A DNA stretch of 64,000 nt from SZUA-444 sp965226565 (GTDB lineage Bacteria > Bacillota > Clostridia > Oscillospirales > Ruminococcaceae). Below, piece by piece: positions 51,312-60,218 of the stretch. The stretch covers positions 62,001 to 126,000 of the forward strand of contig CBDDDI010000006.1 in NCBI GenBank assembly GCA_965226565.1, read 5' to 3'. Each line of letters opens with the position of its first letter. Positions within the stretch are counted from its first letter, which is position 1. The notes under the pieces were generated by a model. It was given only the letters and a program-made list of their open reading frames with translations, had not been told where the DNA came from and did no database searches. The position numbers were made by a program, and so were the translations under genes.

Positions 51312-52802
51312 ATGAGTAATGAATATCAATTGGAAATGAATAATATATCCAAACATTTTGGAGGCGTTAAGGCACTTGAAAATGTTACATTCAATTTGAA
51401 AAAAGGCGAAGTTCATGCACTTACAGGTGAAAATGGTGCAGGTAAGTCTACACTAATGAAAGTATTATCTGGTGCCCATAAAAAGGACAACGGTTTTATT
51501 AATATTGATGGAAAACAAGCAAAAATTGCATGTCCTAAGGATGCTATTGAATTAGGAATAGCAGTCATTTATCAGGAATTTATGTTAGCTCCAGATTTAA
51601 CTGTTGCTGAAAACATATATATAGACAGGCTATCTAGTGATAGTAAGTTTATTAATTGGTCTAAACTTAGAAAAGATGCGAAAAAAGAGTTGTCTAAACT
51701 TGGATTTGATGATATTGATCCTAACGCACGTGTTGGTACATTAAGTATTGCTTATCAGCAAGTAGTAGAGATATGTAAATCTCTAACAAGAAATGCAAAA
51801 GTTTTGGTTCTTGATGAACCTACTGCTGTTTTAACAACGAGAGAAATAAAAAAACTATTCAATGTAATTAATGATTTGAAACAACAAGGAATAAGCATTG
51901 TATATATTTCACATAGATTAGAAGAAATATTTGAAATGTGTGATCGTATTACTGTTTTAAAAGATGGTCAAACTGTTGATACGGTTAATACTGAAGATAT
52001 TAATAAAGAAAAATTAGTAAATCTAATGATAGGAAGAGAACTTACACAATTATATCCAGAAAGAGACTGCGAAATTAAAGAAGAAGTTTTAAAAGTAACT
52101 AATCTTTCAGCAGGTGAATTAGTTAAGAATGTAAGTTTTTCTGTAAGAAGCGGCGAAGTATTAGGTTTTACAGGTTTGGTAGGTTCAGGTAGAACTGAAA
52201 CTATGAGAGCTATTTTTGGAATTGATAAAAAATCTTCAGGAAAAATCGAATATTTAGGTAAACAAGTTAATTTCAAAAATGCGAGAACTTCAATTGAAAA
52301 TGGACTTGGATTTTTACCAGAAGATCGTAAAGTACAAGGATTGCTTTTAGAACAAAGTATTAGAATTAATACAACTATTGCACAAATGAAGAAATTCAGC
52401 AAATTTGGTTTTATTAATCATAAAAAAGAAAAATTATATGTAAAAGAACTGTTAGATTCTATGTCAACAAAATATCATTCAACAGAAGATAATGCTTCTA
52501 GTATGAGTGGTGGTAACCAGCAAAAAGTTTCGTTAGCGAAATGGTTGGTAGGAGATTGTAAATGTCTTATTCTTGATGAGCCAACACGAGGTGTAGATGT
52601 AGGAGCTAAAAAAGAAATTTATACTATTATTAATGCACTTGCAGAAAAAGGTGTCTCAATTATAGTTATATCTTCTGAAATGTCTGAAATTATAGGCGTT
52701 TGTGACCGTGCGTTAGTTATGAAAAATGGCCAAATTTCAGGAGAAGTTGCTAAAGAAGATTTATCAGAAGAAGTCTTAATAAAATATGCGATGGGAGTTT
52801 AA
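51312..52802 (+). CDS. Sugar ABC transporter ATPase with two nucleotide-binding domains (RbsA-like)
   Basis: A 496-residue fused ATPase. Domain 1 has Walker A GENGAGKST and the family signature LSIAYQQVVEICKSL with Walker B VLVLDEPTAVL; domain 2 has a degenerate P-loop GLVGSGRTE, signature MSGGNQQKVSLAKWL and CLILDEPTRGVDVGAKKEIY. This pattern defines the RbsA/XylG/MglA class. ATG 51312 has only a weak purine-rich ribosome-binding site. Four bases before the permease gene. Confidence 0.95.
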   Translation: MSNEYQLEMNNISKHFGGVKALENVTFNLKKGEVHALTGENGAGKSTLMKVLSGAHKKDNGFINIDGKQAKIACPKDAIELGIAVIYQEFMLAPDLTVAENIYIDRLSSDSKFINWSKLRKDAKKELSKLGFDDIDPNARVGTLSIAYQQVVEICKSLTRNAKVLVLDEPTAVLTTREIKKLFNVINDLKQQGISIVYISHRLEEIFEMCDRITVLKDGQTVDTVNTEDINKEKLVNLMIGRELTQLYPERDCEIKEEVLKVTNLSAGELVKNVSFSVRSGEVLGFTGLVGSGRTETMRAIFGIDKKSSGKIEYLGKQVNFKNARTSIENGLGFLPEDRKVQGLLLEQSIRINTTIAQMKKFSKFGFINHKKEKLYVKELLDSMSTKYHSTEDNASSMSGGNQQKVSLAKWLVGDCKCLILDEPTRGVDVGAKKEIYTIINALAEKGVSIIVISSEMSEIIGVCDRALVMKNGQISGEVAKEDLSEEVLIKYAMGV

Positions 52803-52805
52803 TAA

Positions 52806-53756
52806 ATGAATAGTCAAAAAGGTGTGAAAATTAAAAATTTTCTAGTGAAAAATAACATTTATATTATTTTTCTAGTTTTGTTTATTATTTGTAGTTTATT
52901 ATCTGATAACTTTTTATCTGTCATGAACTTAAGAAATATTGCATTACAACAGGTTGCTCCAATTTGTATTGCTTTAGGTATGTTATTTGTAATTTTGACA
53001 GGTGGTATTGATTTATCAGTAGGTTCAATTATGGCATTAGGTGCTGGTATATCAGCAATATTAATAAGAGATTTTGGTTGTAATACTATTTTAGCCATAT
53101 TAATTACTGTACTCGTTGGTACTATTTTAGGTACTGTAACAGGTTGTTTGGTAGCTTATGCAAAAATGCAAGGTTTCGTTGCCTCGTTGGCGATGATGAC
53201 AATAGCAAGAGGTATTGCTTATGTAGTTACTGACGGAACACCAATTAGAGTTCAAAAAGGTACATTAAGTGTATTAGTTGATTCAGAACATTTCTTCTTA
53301 ATTATACCAATAGTGATTTTATTTATCCTTGCTTTCTGGGTTATTCAGAAATATACATCATACGGTAGATTAGTTATTGCGTTGGGAAGTAACGTTAAAG
53401 CTGTTGATTTAGCTGGTATTCAAGTTAAAAAACATCTTGTTTCAGTATATTCAATTTCTGGTGCAATGTCTGCTTTCGCAGGTATCGTTATTGCTGCAAG
53501 ATCTTCAACTGGTAGTGCAACAATCGGTGTTGGTTGGGAGCTAAACGCTATCGCTGCATGTGTTATTGGTGGTGCATCACTTGCTGGTGGTAAAGGATTT
53601 GTATTCCCTACAGTTATTGGTGCTTTGGTATTAGCATTAATCGGTAACATTATGAACTTAATGGCTGTACCTTCTTATCCACAAGATATTATCAAAGGTA
53701 TTATTATAGTAGCAGCTGTATTACTTCAGTTGTTTACAAATAAAAAAAGTAAGTAG
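52806..53756 (+). CDS. Sugar ABC transporter permease (RbsC-like)
   Basis: A 316-residue permease with about eight to ten membrane helices. The RbsC signature GGIDLSVGSIMALGAGISAIL is near residue 60 and the coupling EAA-like region GSNVKAVDLAGIQVKKHLVSVYSISG near 196. The end AIAACVIGGASLAGGKG is typical. With the two genes before it, forms an unphosphorylated-sugar importer. Confidence 0.94.
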   Translation: MNSQKGVKIKNFLVKNNIYIIFLVLFIICSLLSDNFLSVMNLRNIALQQVAPICIALGMLFVILTGGIDLSVGSIMALGAGISAILIRDFGCNTILAILITVLVGTILGTVTGCLVAYAKMQGFVASLAMMTIARGIAYVVTDGTPIRVQKGTLSVLVDSEHFFLIIPIVILFILAFWVIQKYTSYGRLVIALGSNVKAVDLAGIQVKKHLVSVYSISGAMSAFAGIVIAARSSTGSATIGVGWELNAIAACVIGGASLAGGKGFVFPTVIGALVLALIGNIMNLMAVPSYPQDIIKGIIIVAAVLLQLFTNKKSK

Positions 53757-53842
53757 GAGTTTTTTAAAAACTTAACAAATATAAAATATTTTAAATATTT
53801 AATGTGATTGCTCCTTGAGAATTTTACTTCTCCTCTATTATA

Positions 53843-53871
53843 GTCAAAGCCTTTTTTATAAAGGCTTTGAC
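53843..53871 (+). promoter_or_regulatory. Stable hairpin without U tract between transporter and catabolic genes
   Basis: GTCAAAGCCTTT pairs perfectly with AAAGGCTTTGAC around a five-base loop, followed by AAAGAATTC, so it is not a canonical terminator. It may stop exonucleases or serve RNA processing. Confidence 0.55.
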
Positions 53872-53926
53872 AAAGAATTCGTTGACAAATAACTATAAAT
53901 ATTAGTAAAGACAGGAAGAAAGAGAT

Positions 53927-54808
53927 ATGGAATATATTTTAAATTATAATGGTGCTACTGCAATAGCAAGCACTTTTGGTGGAGAACTTATTTCGTATAA
54001 AGATATAAGTGGCACTGAATATGTATGGACAGGTGATAAAAATTATTGGACTGGACATGCACCTGTTTTATTTCCTATAGTTGGTGCATTAAAAAATGAT
54101 ACTATATTAATAGGAGAAAAGTCTTATACAATAGCTAAGCATGGTTTTGCAAGAAAAAGAGAATTTAAGGTTCTTGAAAAAACAGATAACAGCATACATT
54201 TTATTTTAACAGAAGATGAAGAGACACTTTTAATATATCCTTTTAAATTTGAGTTGCATATTATACATGCTCTTAATGAAAAAGGATTTAAAACTGAATA
54301 TAAAGTAATTAATAAAAGCGAAATAACAATGTTCACATGCTTAGGTGGACATGCAGGTTTCTGTTGTCCTATCAATAAATGTGAAAATTTTAACGATTAT
54401 AGATTGTATTTTGAAAAATGCGAAAGTATAACACCTATGTTTACTGATGAAAAGAGTATATTACACAAAGAAAATATTAAAGATAAGATTTTAGATAATA
54501 CAGATATTTTTGCTTTGGATTATGATGATTATGATAACGATGTGTTAATTTTTAATAACATAGTTTCAAGAAAAGTATCTGTTATAAACAAATACACTAA
54601 TAAAGGATTTGAATTTTTATTTAATGGTTTTAATTCGCTTGGAATTTGGACTCCTCCAAAGAAAAAAGCACCTTTTATATGTTTAGAACCTTGGAAAGGT
54701 GTTCCTGCATATGAAGATGAAACAGGAAGATTTGAGGACAAGCCAGACGTTATAAAACTTAGTAAGAATAATTCTTACAGCGCAAGTTATTCAATGAATT
54801 TAATATAA
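53927..54808 (+). CDS. Aldose 1-epimerase-family protein (LacX-like)
   Basis: A 293-residue beta-sandwich mutarotase-like protein of the LacX/YeaD group: GHAPVLFPIVGALKND near residue 45, KHGFARKREFKV near 70, and ICLEPWKGVPAYEDETGRFEDKPDVI near the end. In lactococcal lac operons LacX accompanies the tagatose 6-phosphate pathway. Its presence fits the aldolase and kinase that follow, and suggests that a hexose enters the pathway or is formed in it. Confidence 0.88.
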   Translation: MEYILNYNGATAIASTFGGELISYKDISGTEYVWTGDKNYWTGHAPVLFPIVGALKNDTILIGEKSYTIAKHGFARKREFKVLEKTDNSIHFILTEDEETLLIYPFKFELHIIHALNEKGFKTEYKVINKSEITMFTCLGGHAGFCCPINKCENFNDYRLYFEKCESITPMFTDEKSILHKENIKDKILDNTDIFALDYDDYDNDVLIFNNIVSRKVSVINKYTNKGFEFLFNGFNSLGIWTPPKKKAPFICLEPWKGVPAYEDETGRFEDKPDVIKLSKNNSYSASYSMNLI

Positions 54809-54866
54809 ACATACACATATTAGAATTTTATAATGACCAATTTATTTTGGAGAAAGAAGGATAATT

Positions 54867-55715
54867 ATGTCATTAGTTACTTCAACAGAAATTTTATTAA
54901 AGGCTCAAAAAGAACATTATGCTGTTGGTGCATTTAACGTAGAAAATATGGAGATGGCACAAGCTATAATTAGTGCAGCAGAAGAATTGCGTGCACCAGT
55001 AATTTTACAAACAACACCTAGCACAGTTAAGTATGCAGGTTTAGATATGTATCTTGCAAATGTAGCAACATTAGCTAAAAAAGCAACTGTTCCTGTTGCT
55101 ATGCATCTTGACCATGGTTCAAGTTTTGAACTTGCAGTACAAGCTATTAGAGCTGGATATACATCAGTTATGATTGATGGTTCACATGAAAGTTTTGAAG
55201 ACAACATTGATGTTTCAAGAAGAGTTGTAAATGTTGCTAAACCAAACGATATTCCAGTTGAAGCTGAACTTGGTAAAGTTGGTGGTAAAGAAGATGATTT
55301 AGAGTGTAATGATCCAGGTTATACAGATCCTAAAGATGCAGTTGAATTTGTTGAAAAAACAGGCATCTCATCATTAGCTGTTGCAATAGGAACAGCACAT
55401 GGATTATATGCTGGAACACCAAAACTTGATGTTGAAAGATTAAAAGAAATAAGAAAAGTTGTTGATATTCCTCTTGTTTTACACGGAGCATCAGGACTTT
55501 CAGATAAAGACGTTATTGATTGTATCAAAGAAGGTATTTGTAAAGTTAACTTCGCAACAGAACTTCGTATTGCTTATAGTGATGGAGTTAAAGAAGTTTT
55601 AAAAGAAAATCCAGAAACTTATGATCCAAAAAAATATGGTGCTGTTGGACGTGAACGTGTTAAACAGTTAGTTATGAATCGCATTAAAGTGTGTGGTAGT
55701 AACGGAAAGTATTAA
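54867..55715 (+). CDS. Class II aldolase, tagatose-1,6-bisphosphate type (GatY/KbaY-like)
   Basis: A 282-residue zinc aldolase. The metal and active-site motifs are HLDHGSS (Asp82, His83), EAELGKVGGKEDD, AIGTAHGLY and LVLHGASGLSDKD. The segments TGISSLAVAIGTAHGLY and the C-terminal ICKVNFATELR are closer to GatY/KbaY than to the usual FbaA, so cleavage of tagatose (or fructose) 1,6-bisphosphate to DHAP and glyceraldehyde 3-phosphate is predicted. AAGGAT before the ATG. Confidence 0.9.
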   Translation: MSLVTSTEILLKAQKEHYAVGAFNVENMEMAQAIISAAEELRAPVILQTTPSTVKYAGLDMYLANVATLAKKATVPVAMHLDHGSSFELAVQAIRAGYTSVMIDGSHESFEDNIDVSRRVVNVAKPNDIPVEAELGKVGGKEDDLECNDPGYTDPKDAVEFVEKTGISSLAVAIGTAHGLYAGTPKLDVERLKEIRKVVDIPLVLHGASGLSDKDVIDCIKEGICKVNFATELRIAYSDGVKEVLKENPETYDPKKYGAVGRERVKQLVMNRIKVCGSNGKY

Positions 55716-55736
55716 TTTCGTATTAGGAGTAGTTTA

Positions 55737-57254
55737 ATGGAAAATTTACTATTAGGTATTGATATAGGAACATCTGCTTGTAAAGTTGCATTATTTGAAC
55801 CAGATGGAAAAGTAGTGGCAACTGGTGGAGAAGAATATCCTGTTTATTATCCTGAAGAAGGATGGGCTGAACAAAATTCTGAAGAATGGTGGGAAGCTGT
55901 TTGTAAAGCAATTAAAACAATGGTTGAAAAATCACAAATAGATGCATCATTAATTAAAGGTATTGGTATTGATGGTCAAGGATGGTCAGCTATTCCAGTA
56001 GATAAAGATGGAAAAGTTCTTCATAATACTCCGATTTGGATGGATAATCGAGCTAAAGATATTTGTGAAGAATTTAATAATAAAATAGGTGAAGAAAAGA
56101 TTTTTTCAGTTAGTGGTAATCCACTTCAACCGTCATATACTTTGCCAAAAATAATTTGGTATAAACGTAATTTTCCTGATATGTATAAGAAAATATATAA
56201 AATTTTACAGTCAAATAGTTTTATAGCATTAAGATTAACAGATAATTATTCACAAGATTATTCTCAAGGATATGGATATGCTTGTTATAATATTAAAAAT
56301 CGTTGTTGGGATAAAGAATTGTGTAGTGAATTTGGTATTGATTTTGATATGCTACCTGATTTGGTAGATTGTGATGCAGTTGTAGGTACTGTTACTGAAA
56401 AAGCTGCAAAACAAACAGGACTTGTTTCTGGAATACCAGTGGTAGCAGGCGGTTTGGATGCTGCATGCGGAACACTTGGTGCTGGAGTTATAAATGTAGG
56501 ACAAACTCAGGAACAAGGTGGACAAGCAGGCGGAATGAGCATTTGTATGGATAGCTACAAAGCAGACAAACGCTTAATTCTAGGCAATCATGTTATTCCA
56601 GGAAAATGGCTTTTACAAGGCGGAAGCGTTGGTGGAGGCGGAGTAGTTCGCTGGTTTGAGAATGAATTTTGTGAAGCAGAACGCCAAACAGCAAAAGAAA
56701 ATGGTACAAATTCTATGTATGAAATGGATATGGCAGCTGATAAAATAGAACCTTGTAGTGAAGGTTTGACATTTTTACCATACATGGTAGGAGAACGTTC
56801 TCCTATATGGAATCCAAATGCAAAAGGTGTATATTACGGTGTAGGATTTGCAAAAACTCGTGCACACTTTATACGTTCAAGCATGGAAGGTGTAGCATTT
56901 GCACTCAAAAACAATTTAGATGTTGCAAGCAGCACAGGTGCTGAAGTTGGAACTCTTTATGCTATGGGTGGAGCAGCAAATAGTAGAGTTTGGACACAAA
57001 TGAAAGCTGATATAACAGGTAGAAAGATATTAGTTCCTTCTTCTGATACAGCTACTACTCTTGGAGCTGTTATGTTAGCAGGTGTAGGAGTAGGAATATA
57101 TAAAGATTACAAGGATGCTGTAGATAAAACTGTTAAAATAAACAGAGAACATAATCCTGATATGAAAAAACATGACATTTATAAAAAAGGATATAAAAAA
57201 TATCTTAAATTATATGAAAATCTAAAAGATATGATGAACAATGAGGAGGAATAG
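55737..57254 (+). CDS. FGGY-family carbohydrate kinase (XylB-like)
   Basis: A 505-residue sugar kinase of the FGGY family with both ATPase-fold halves: GIDIGTSACKVALFEPDG at the start, IDGQGWSAIPVDKDGK near 80, QEQGGQAGGMSIC near 265 and the second-domain GERSPIWNPNAKGVYYGV near 350, TLYAMGGAANSRVWTQMKADITGR near 405. Members phosphorylate xylulose, ribulose, glycerol or polyols; substrate cannot be settled by sequence. In this operon it should phosphorylate the imported sugar or polyol. AGGAG before the ATG. Confidence 0.9.
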   Translation: MENLLLGIDIGTSACKVALFEPDGKVVATGGEEYPVYYPEEGWAEQNSEEWWEAVCKAIKTMVEKSQIDASLIKGIGIDGQGWSAIPVDKDGKVLHNTPIWMDNRAKDICEEFNNKIGEEKIFSVSGNPLQPSYTLPKIIWYKRNFPDMYKKIYKILQSNSFIALRLTDNYSQDYSQGYGYACYNIKNRCWDKELCSEFGIDFDMLPDLVDCDAVVGTVTEKAAKQTGLVSGIPVVAGGLDAACGTLGAGVINVGQTQEQGGQAGGMSICMDSYKADKRLILGNHVIPGKWLLQGGSVGGGGVVRWFENEFCEAERQTAKENGTNSMYEMDMAADKIEPCSEGLTFLPYMVGERSPIWNPNAKGVYYGVGFAKTRAHFIRSSMEGVAFALKNNLDVASSTGAEVGTLYAMGGAANSRVWTQMKADITGRKILVPSSDTATTLGAVMLAGVGVGIYKDYKDAVDKTVKINREHNPDMKKHDIYKKGYKKYLKLYENLKDMMNNEEE

Positions 57255-57256
57255 TT

Positions 57257-58303
57257 GTGAAGGCAGCAGTTTTATATGGCAATGAAGATATACGTTATGA
57301 TGATTATAAAACACCTGAGGTTAAGCCAGGAACAGTAAAAATTAGAGTTCGTGCAACAGGAATTTGTGGAAGTGATGTTCCAAGAGTTTTAAATAATGGA
57401 GCACATTTTTATCCAGTTGTTTTAGGACATGAATTTTCTGGTGATGTAGTAGAAGTAGGCGAAGGTGTAACTAAAGTAAAGGCTGGAGATACTGTTTCTG
57501 GTGCTCCACTTGTTCCTTGTATGAAATGTGATGATTGTCAAAAAGGAAACTTTGCTCTTTGTAAAAATTATAGCTTTATAGGTTCAAGAGAACAAGGAAG
57601 CTTTGCTGAATATGTTGTTATTCCTGAAATGTGTGCAGTAAAATATGATCCTTCAATTCCTTATGAACAAGCAGCAATGTTTGAGCCTTCAACAGTTGCT
57701 CTTCATGGTATCTTTTGTAACGATTACAAAGGTGGAGAATATGTTGCAGTTTTAGGATGTGGAACAATAGGTAATTTTACACTTCAATGGGCAAAAATTT
57801 TCGGAAGCAAAAAAGTTGTTGCTTTTGATATTGATGATGGACGTTTAGAACTTGCAAAACGTATGGGTGCTGATGAAGTTGTTAATACAAAAAATCCAGA
57901 CTTTATGGAAAAAGCTATGGCTATTACAGGTGGCAAAGGATATGATTATGTATTTGAAACAGCTGGAAATCCTGCAACAATGCATATAGCATTTGAAATC
58001 GCAGCTAACAAAGCTAATCTTTGCTTTATAGGTACTCCTCATGTTGATATGAGTTTCACTCCAAAAGAATGGGAAAATATGAACCGTAAGGAATTTAAGC
58101 TTACAGGTAGCTGGATGAGTTATTCATCACCATATCCAGGAAAAGAGTGGGATCTAACAGCACATTATTTTGCAACTGGACAACTTAAATTTGATAAAGA
58201 ATTTATATATAAGAAATTTGATATGAAAGATGTTGACAAAGCATTTGATTTATATCATAATCCTTCACAAGTTCATGGAAAAATAATGCTTATTAACGAA
58301 TAG
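57257..58303 (+). CDS. Zinc-dependent medium-chain dehydrogenase (GatD-like polyol-phosphate dehydrogenase)
   Basis: A 348-residue MDR dehydrogenase. Catalytic zinc ligands are in GICGSDVPRV (Cys37 area) and LGHEFSGDVVEVG; structural zinc cysteines in PCMKCDDCQKGNFALCKNY; NAD loop VLGCGTIGNFTLQW. The strongest resemblance is to galactitol-1-phosphate 5-dehydrogenase (GatD) and sorbitol dehydrogenase. The start is GTG 57257, seven bases after AGGAGGA located in the end of the kinase gene. It would convert polyol phosphate to ketohexose phosphate. Confidence 0.9.
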   Translation: MKAAVLYGNEDIRYDDYKTPEVKPGTVKIRVRATGICGSDVPRVLNNGAHFYPVVLGHEFSGDVVEVGEGVTKVKAGDTVSGAPLVPCMKCDDCQKGNFALCKNYSFIGSREQGSFAEYVVIPEMCAVKYDPSIPYEQAAMFEPSTVALHGIFCNDYKGGEYVAVLGCGTIGNFTLQWAKIFGSKKVVAFDIDDGRLELAKRMGADEVVNTKNPDFMEKAMAITGGKGYDYVFETAGNPATMHIAFEIAANKANLCFIGTPHVDMSFTPKEWENMNRKEFKLTGSWMSYSSPYPGKEWDLTAHYFATGQLKFDKEFIYKKFDMKDVDKAFDLYHNPSQVHGKIMLINE

Positions 58304-58313
58304 GAGAAATACA

Positions 58314-59249
58314 ATGATTTATACTGTTACGCTTAATGCAGCTGTTGATAAACTTTATGTTATTGATAGTTTGCAACCTTTTGAAGTAACAAGGGTTAAA
58401 GAAGTTAATAATACAGCTGGCGGCAAAGGTATGAATGTAGCACGTGTCGCAGCACTTGCAGGCGAAAAAGTAACTGCTATGGGACTTATAGGAGGCTACA
58501 ACGGAGAGTTTTTTAAAAGTTTAATTGATGAGCCTAATATAACTTCTAAATTCACTAAGATTGATGGTGAAACACGTACTTGTATTAATGTAAAAGATAT
58601 TGATACAAATCATAGCACAGAATTGTTAGAGCCAGGCTGTGAAGTTTCAGATAAAGATTTGAATAGATTTTTAAAAGATTTTGAAAAAACAATTGAGGAT
58701 GCAAGCGTTATTACAATCTCAGGAAGCACACCAAAAGGAACACCTGATGATTTTTATTCTAAATTAGTTAAAATAGCAAAATCAAAAGGTAAAAAAGTAA
58801 TTCTTGATACAAGTGGAGATAATCTTAAAAATTCTTTGGAATCAAAACCTACAATGATAAAACCTAATGTTGATGAAATTAAGCAAATTTTAAATATAGA
58901 TATTGATTCAAAAGAAGAAATAATAAATGCAGCTCAAAAGCTGCATGAAGAAGGTATTGAAATTGTTGTTATATCTCTTGGAAAAGATGGAGCAATAATT
59001 GCTTGTGATGAAGGTGTATTTAAAGGTGATACTCCTGATATTCCTGTTGTTAATACTGTTGGTTGTGGAGATAGTATGGTTGCAGGATTCGCATTTGGTA
59101 TGGCACGTAAATATAGTATTCAAGAAACAATTAAATTTGCTATGGCTGTTTCATCTGCTAATGCTATGACATGTGAAACAGGAAGTTTTGATAGAAAAGC
59201 TTTAGATAAATTATTATACAGAGTTAAAGTTAGAAAAGTTGCATTATAA
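58314..59249 (+). CDS. PfkB-family hexose-phosphate kinase (LacC/1-phosphofructokinase-like)
   Basis: A 311-residue ribokinase-fold enzyme of the FruK/LacC group: ITVTLNAAVDKLY-like start, GGKGMNVARVAALAG near 37, DTSGDNLKNSL near 160 and the catalytic VNTVGCGDSMVAGFAFG near 245 (Asp in GCGDS). It should phosphorylate tagatose 6-phosphate (or fructose 1/6-phosphate) to the bisphosphate used by the aldolase. Last gene of the operon; AGGAG before the ATG. It converges on the DeoR gene with only 42 bases and no obvious terminator between. Confidence 0.9.
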   Translation: MIYTVTLNAAVDKLYVIDSLQPFEVTRVKEVNNTAGGKGMNVARVAALAGEKVTAMGLIGGYNGEFFKSLIDEPNITSKFTKIDGETRTCINVKDIDTNHSTELLEPGCEVSDKDLNRFLKDFEKTIEDASVITISGSTPKGTPDDFYSKLVKIAKSKGKKVILDTSGDNLKNSLESKPTMIKPNVDEIKQILNIDIDSKEEIINAAQKLHEEGIEIVVISLGKDGAIIACDEGVFKGDTPDIPVVNTVGCGDSMVAGFAFGMARKYSIQETIKFAMAVSSANAMTCETGSFDRKALDKLLYRVKVRKVAL

Positions 59250-59291
59250 AAAATATTTTATAATTACATATAGACATTAAATATTATTTAG

Positions 59292-60068
59292 TTATATTTT
59301 ATCAAATACATTAATGTTATATTTATCAAAATATCTTTCATACTCTCTAGAAACAGGTTTATCTGTAATTATATATGGTAGTTCATCAATATTCCATACT
59401 TTTGTAAATGCACATTTATTGAATTTACTTGAATCAAGTAATAGATAAAATCTTTTGCAACTTTTAAATAATTTGCGATATAACGGAATCTGTTCTTTAT
59501 TATATATTGAATAGCCATTTGTAATATCACATCCATCAACGGTTAAAAATATTTTATCAAAATATAGATCGTTTAAAAATGAAACACTTGATTCTCCTAA
59601 AGTTTCTATATAATTTGATCCAAAATGAACGTCTCCTCCAACTAAAATTGTGTTGATATGTTTTGAGCCTGATAGTTCTATTACGCTGTTAACATTAGTT
59701 GTAACTATTGATATGTCTTCTAATTCTTTCATTTTAGATGCAAGCTCAATACAAGTTCTTCCTGAGCCTAAAAAGATTCTATCATGTGGTTTAATTAGTG
59801 AAACAGCAATTTCTGCAACATTAATTTTTTTCTGAAGATGTGGATCACGATAACGATATCTATTTATACTATTAACTTTTTCAGAATCATTAATTTTATT
59901 TGCACATCCGTATTTTTTAATAATAAGTCCACGTTCTGCTAGAGAAGTTAAATCTCTGCGAACAGTTGCAATTGAAGATTGTGTTAATTCGACTAGTTGT
60001 TTGGTACTTACATGATCATGTTGGTTAACAAAATTTAAAATAAGTTCTTCTCTTTCATTAGCGTACAT
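59292..60068 (-). CDS. DeoR/GlpR-family transcriptional repressor
   Basis: A 258-residue regulator: N-terminal DeoR helix-turn-helix (ILNFVNQHDHVSTKQLVELTQSSIATVRRDLTSLAERG) and a C-terminal sugar-phosphate sensor of the ribose-5-phosphate-isomerase-like fold (DRIFLGSGRTCIELA, TTNVNSVIEL, FDKIFLTVDGCDITNG). Such repressors respond to phosphorylated sugars such as tagatose 6-phosphate. Placed tail to tail with the sugar operon, it is the natural candidate to control the promoter at 50078. AGGAGAA before the ATG. Confidence 0.92.
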   Translation of the reverse strand: MYANEREELILNFVNQHDHVSTKQLVELTQSSIATVRRDLTSLAERGLIIKKYGCANKINDSEKVNSINRYRYRDPHLQKKINVAEIAVSLIKPHDRIFLGSGRTCIELASKMKELEDISIVTTNVNSVIELSGSKHINTILVGGDVHFGSNYIETLGESSVSFLNDLYFDKIFLTVDGCDITNGYSIYNKEQIPLYRKLFKSCKRFYLLLDSSKFNKCAFTKVWNIDELPYIITDKPVSREYERYFDKYNINVFDKI

Positions 60069-60083
60069 AAAAATTCTCCTTAC

Positions 60084-60101
60084 ATATATACATGTATATA
60101 T
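60084..60101. promoter_or_regulatory. 18-bp perfect palindrome upstream of the DeoR gene
   Basis: ATATATACATGTATATAT, centred between 60092 and 60093, lies directly upstream of the DeoR ribosome-binding site. It may be an autoregulatory operator. The same palindrome is not seen at the sugar-operon promoter, which weakens this. Confidence 0.4.
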
Positions 60102-60218
60102 ATTATCATTAATATCGTTTATTATTCTCTGTTAATTTGTTGAAATATTATAAATTTTCTATTTAAAAGGTAGATGTTTATATGAATACATCATTTAACA
60201 ATAAGTGGAGTTGAAAAT

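Noticed and set aside
53882..53905. Internal promoter before the LacX-like gene (TTGACA near 53882)
   Set aside because: The nearest -10-like strings (TATAAA, TATTAG) are too close (about 6 to 12 bases), so spacing does not fit.
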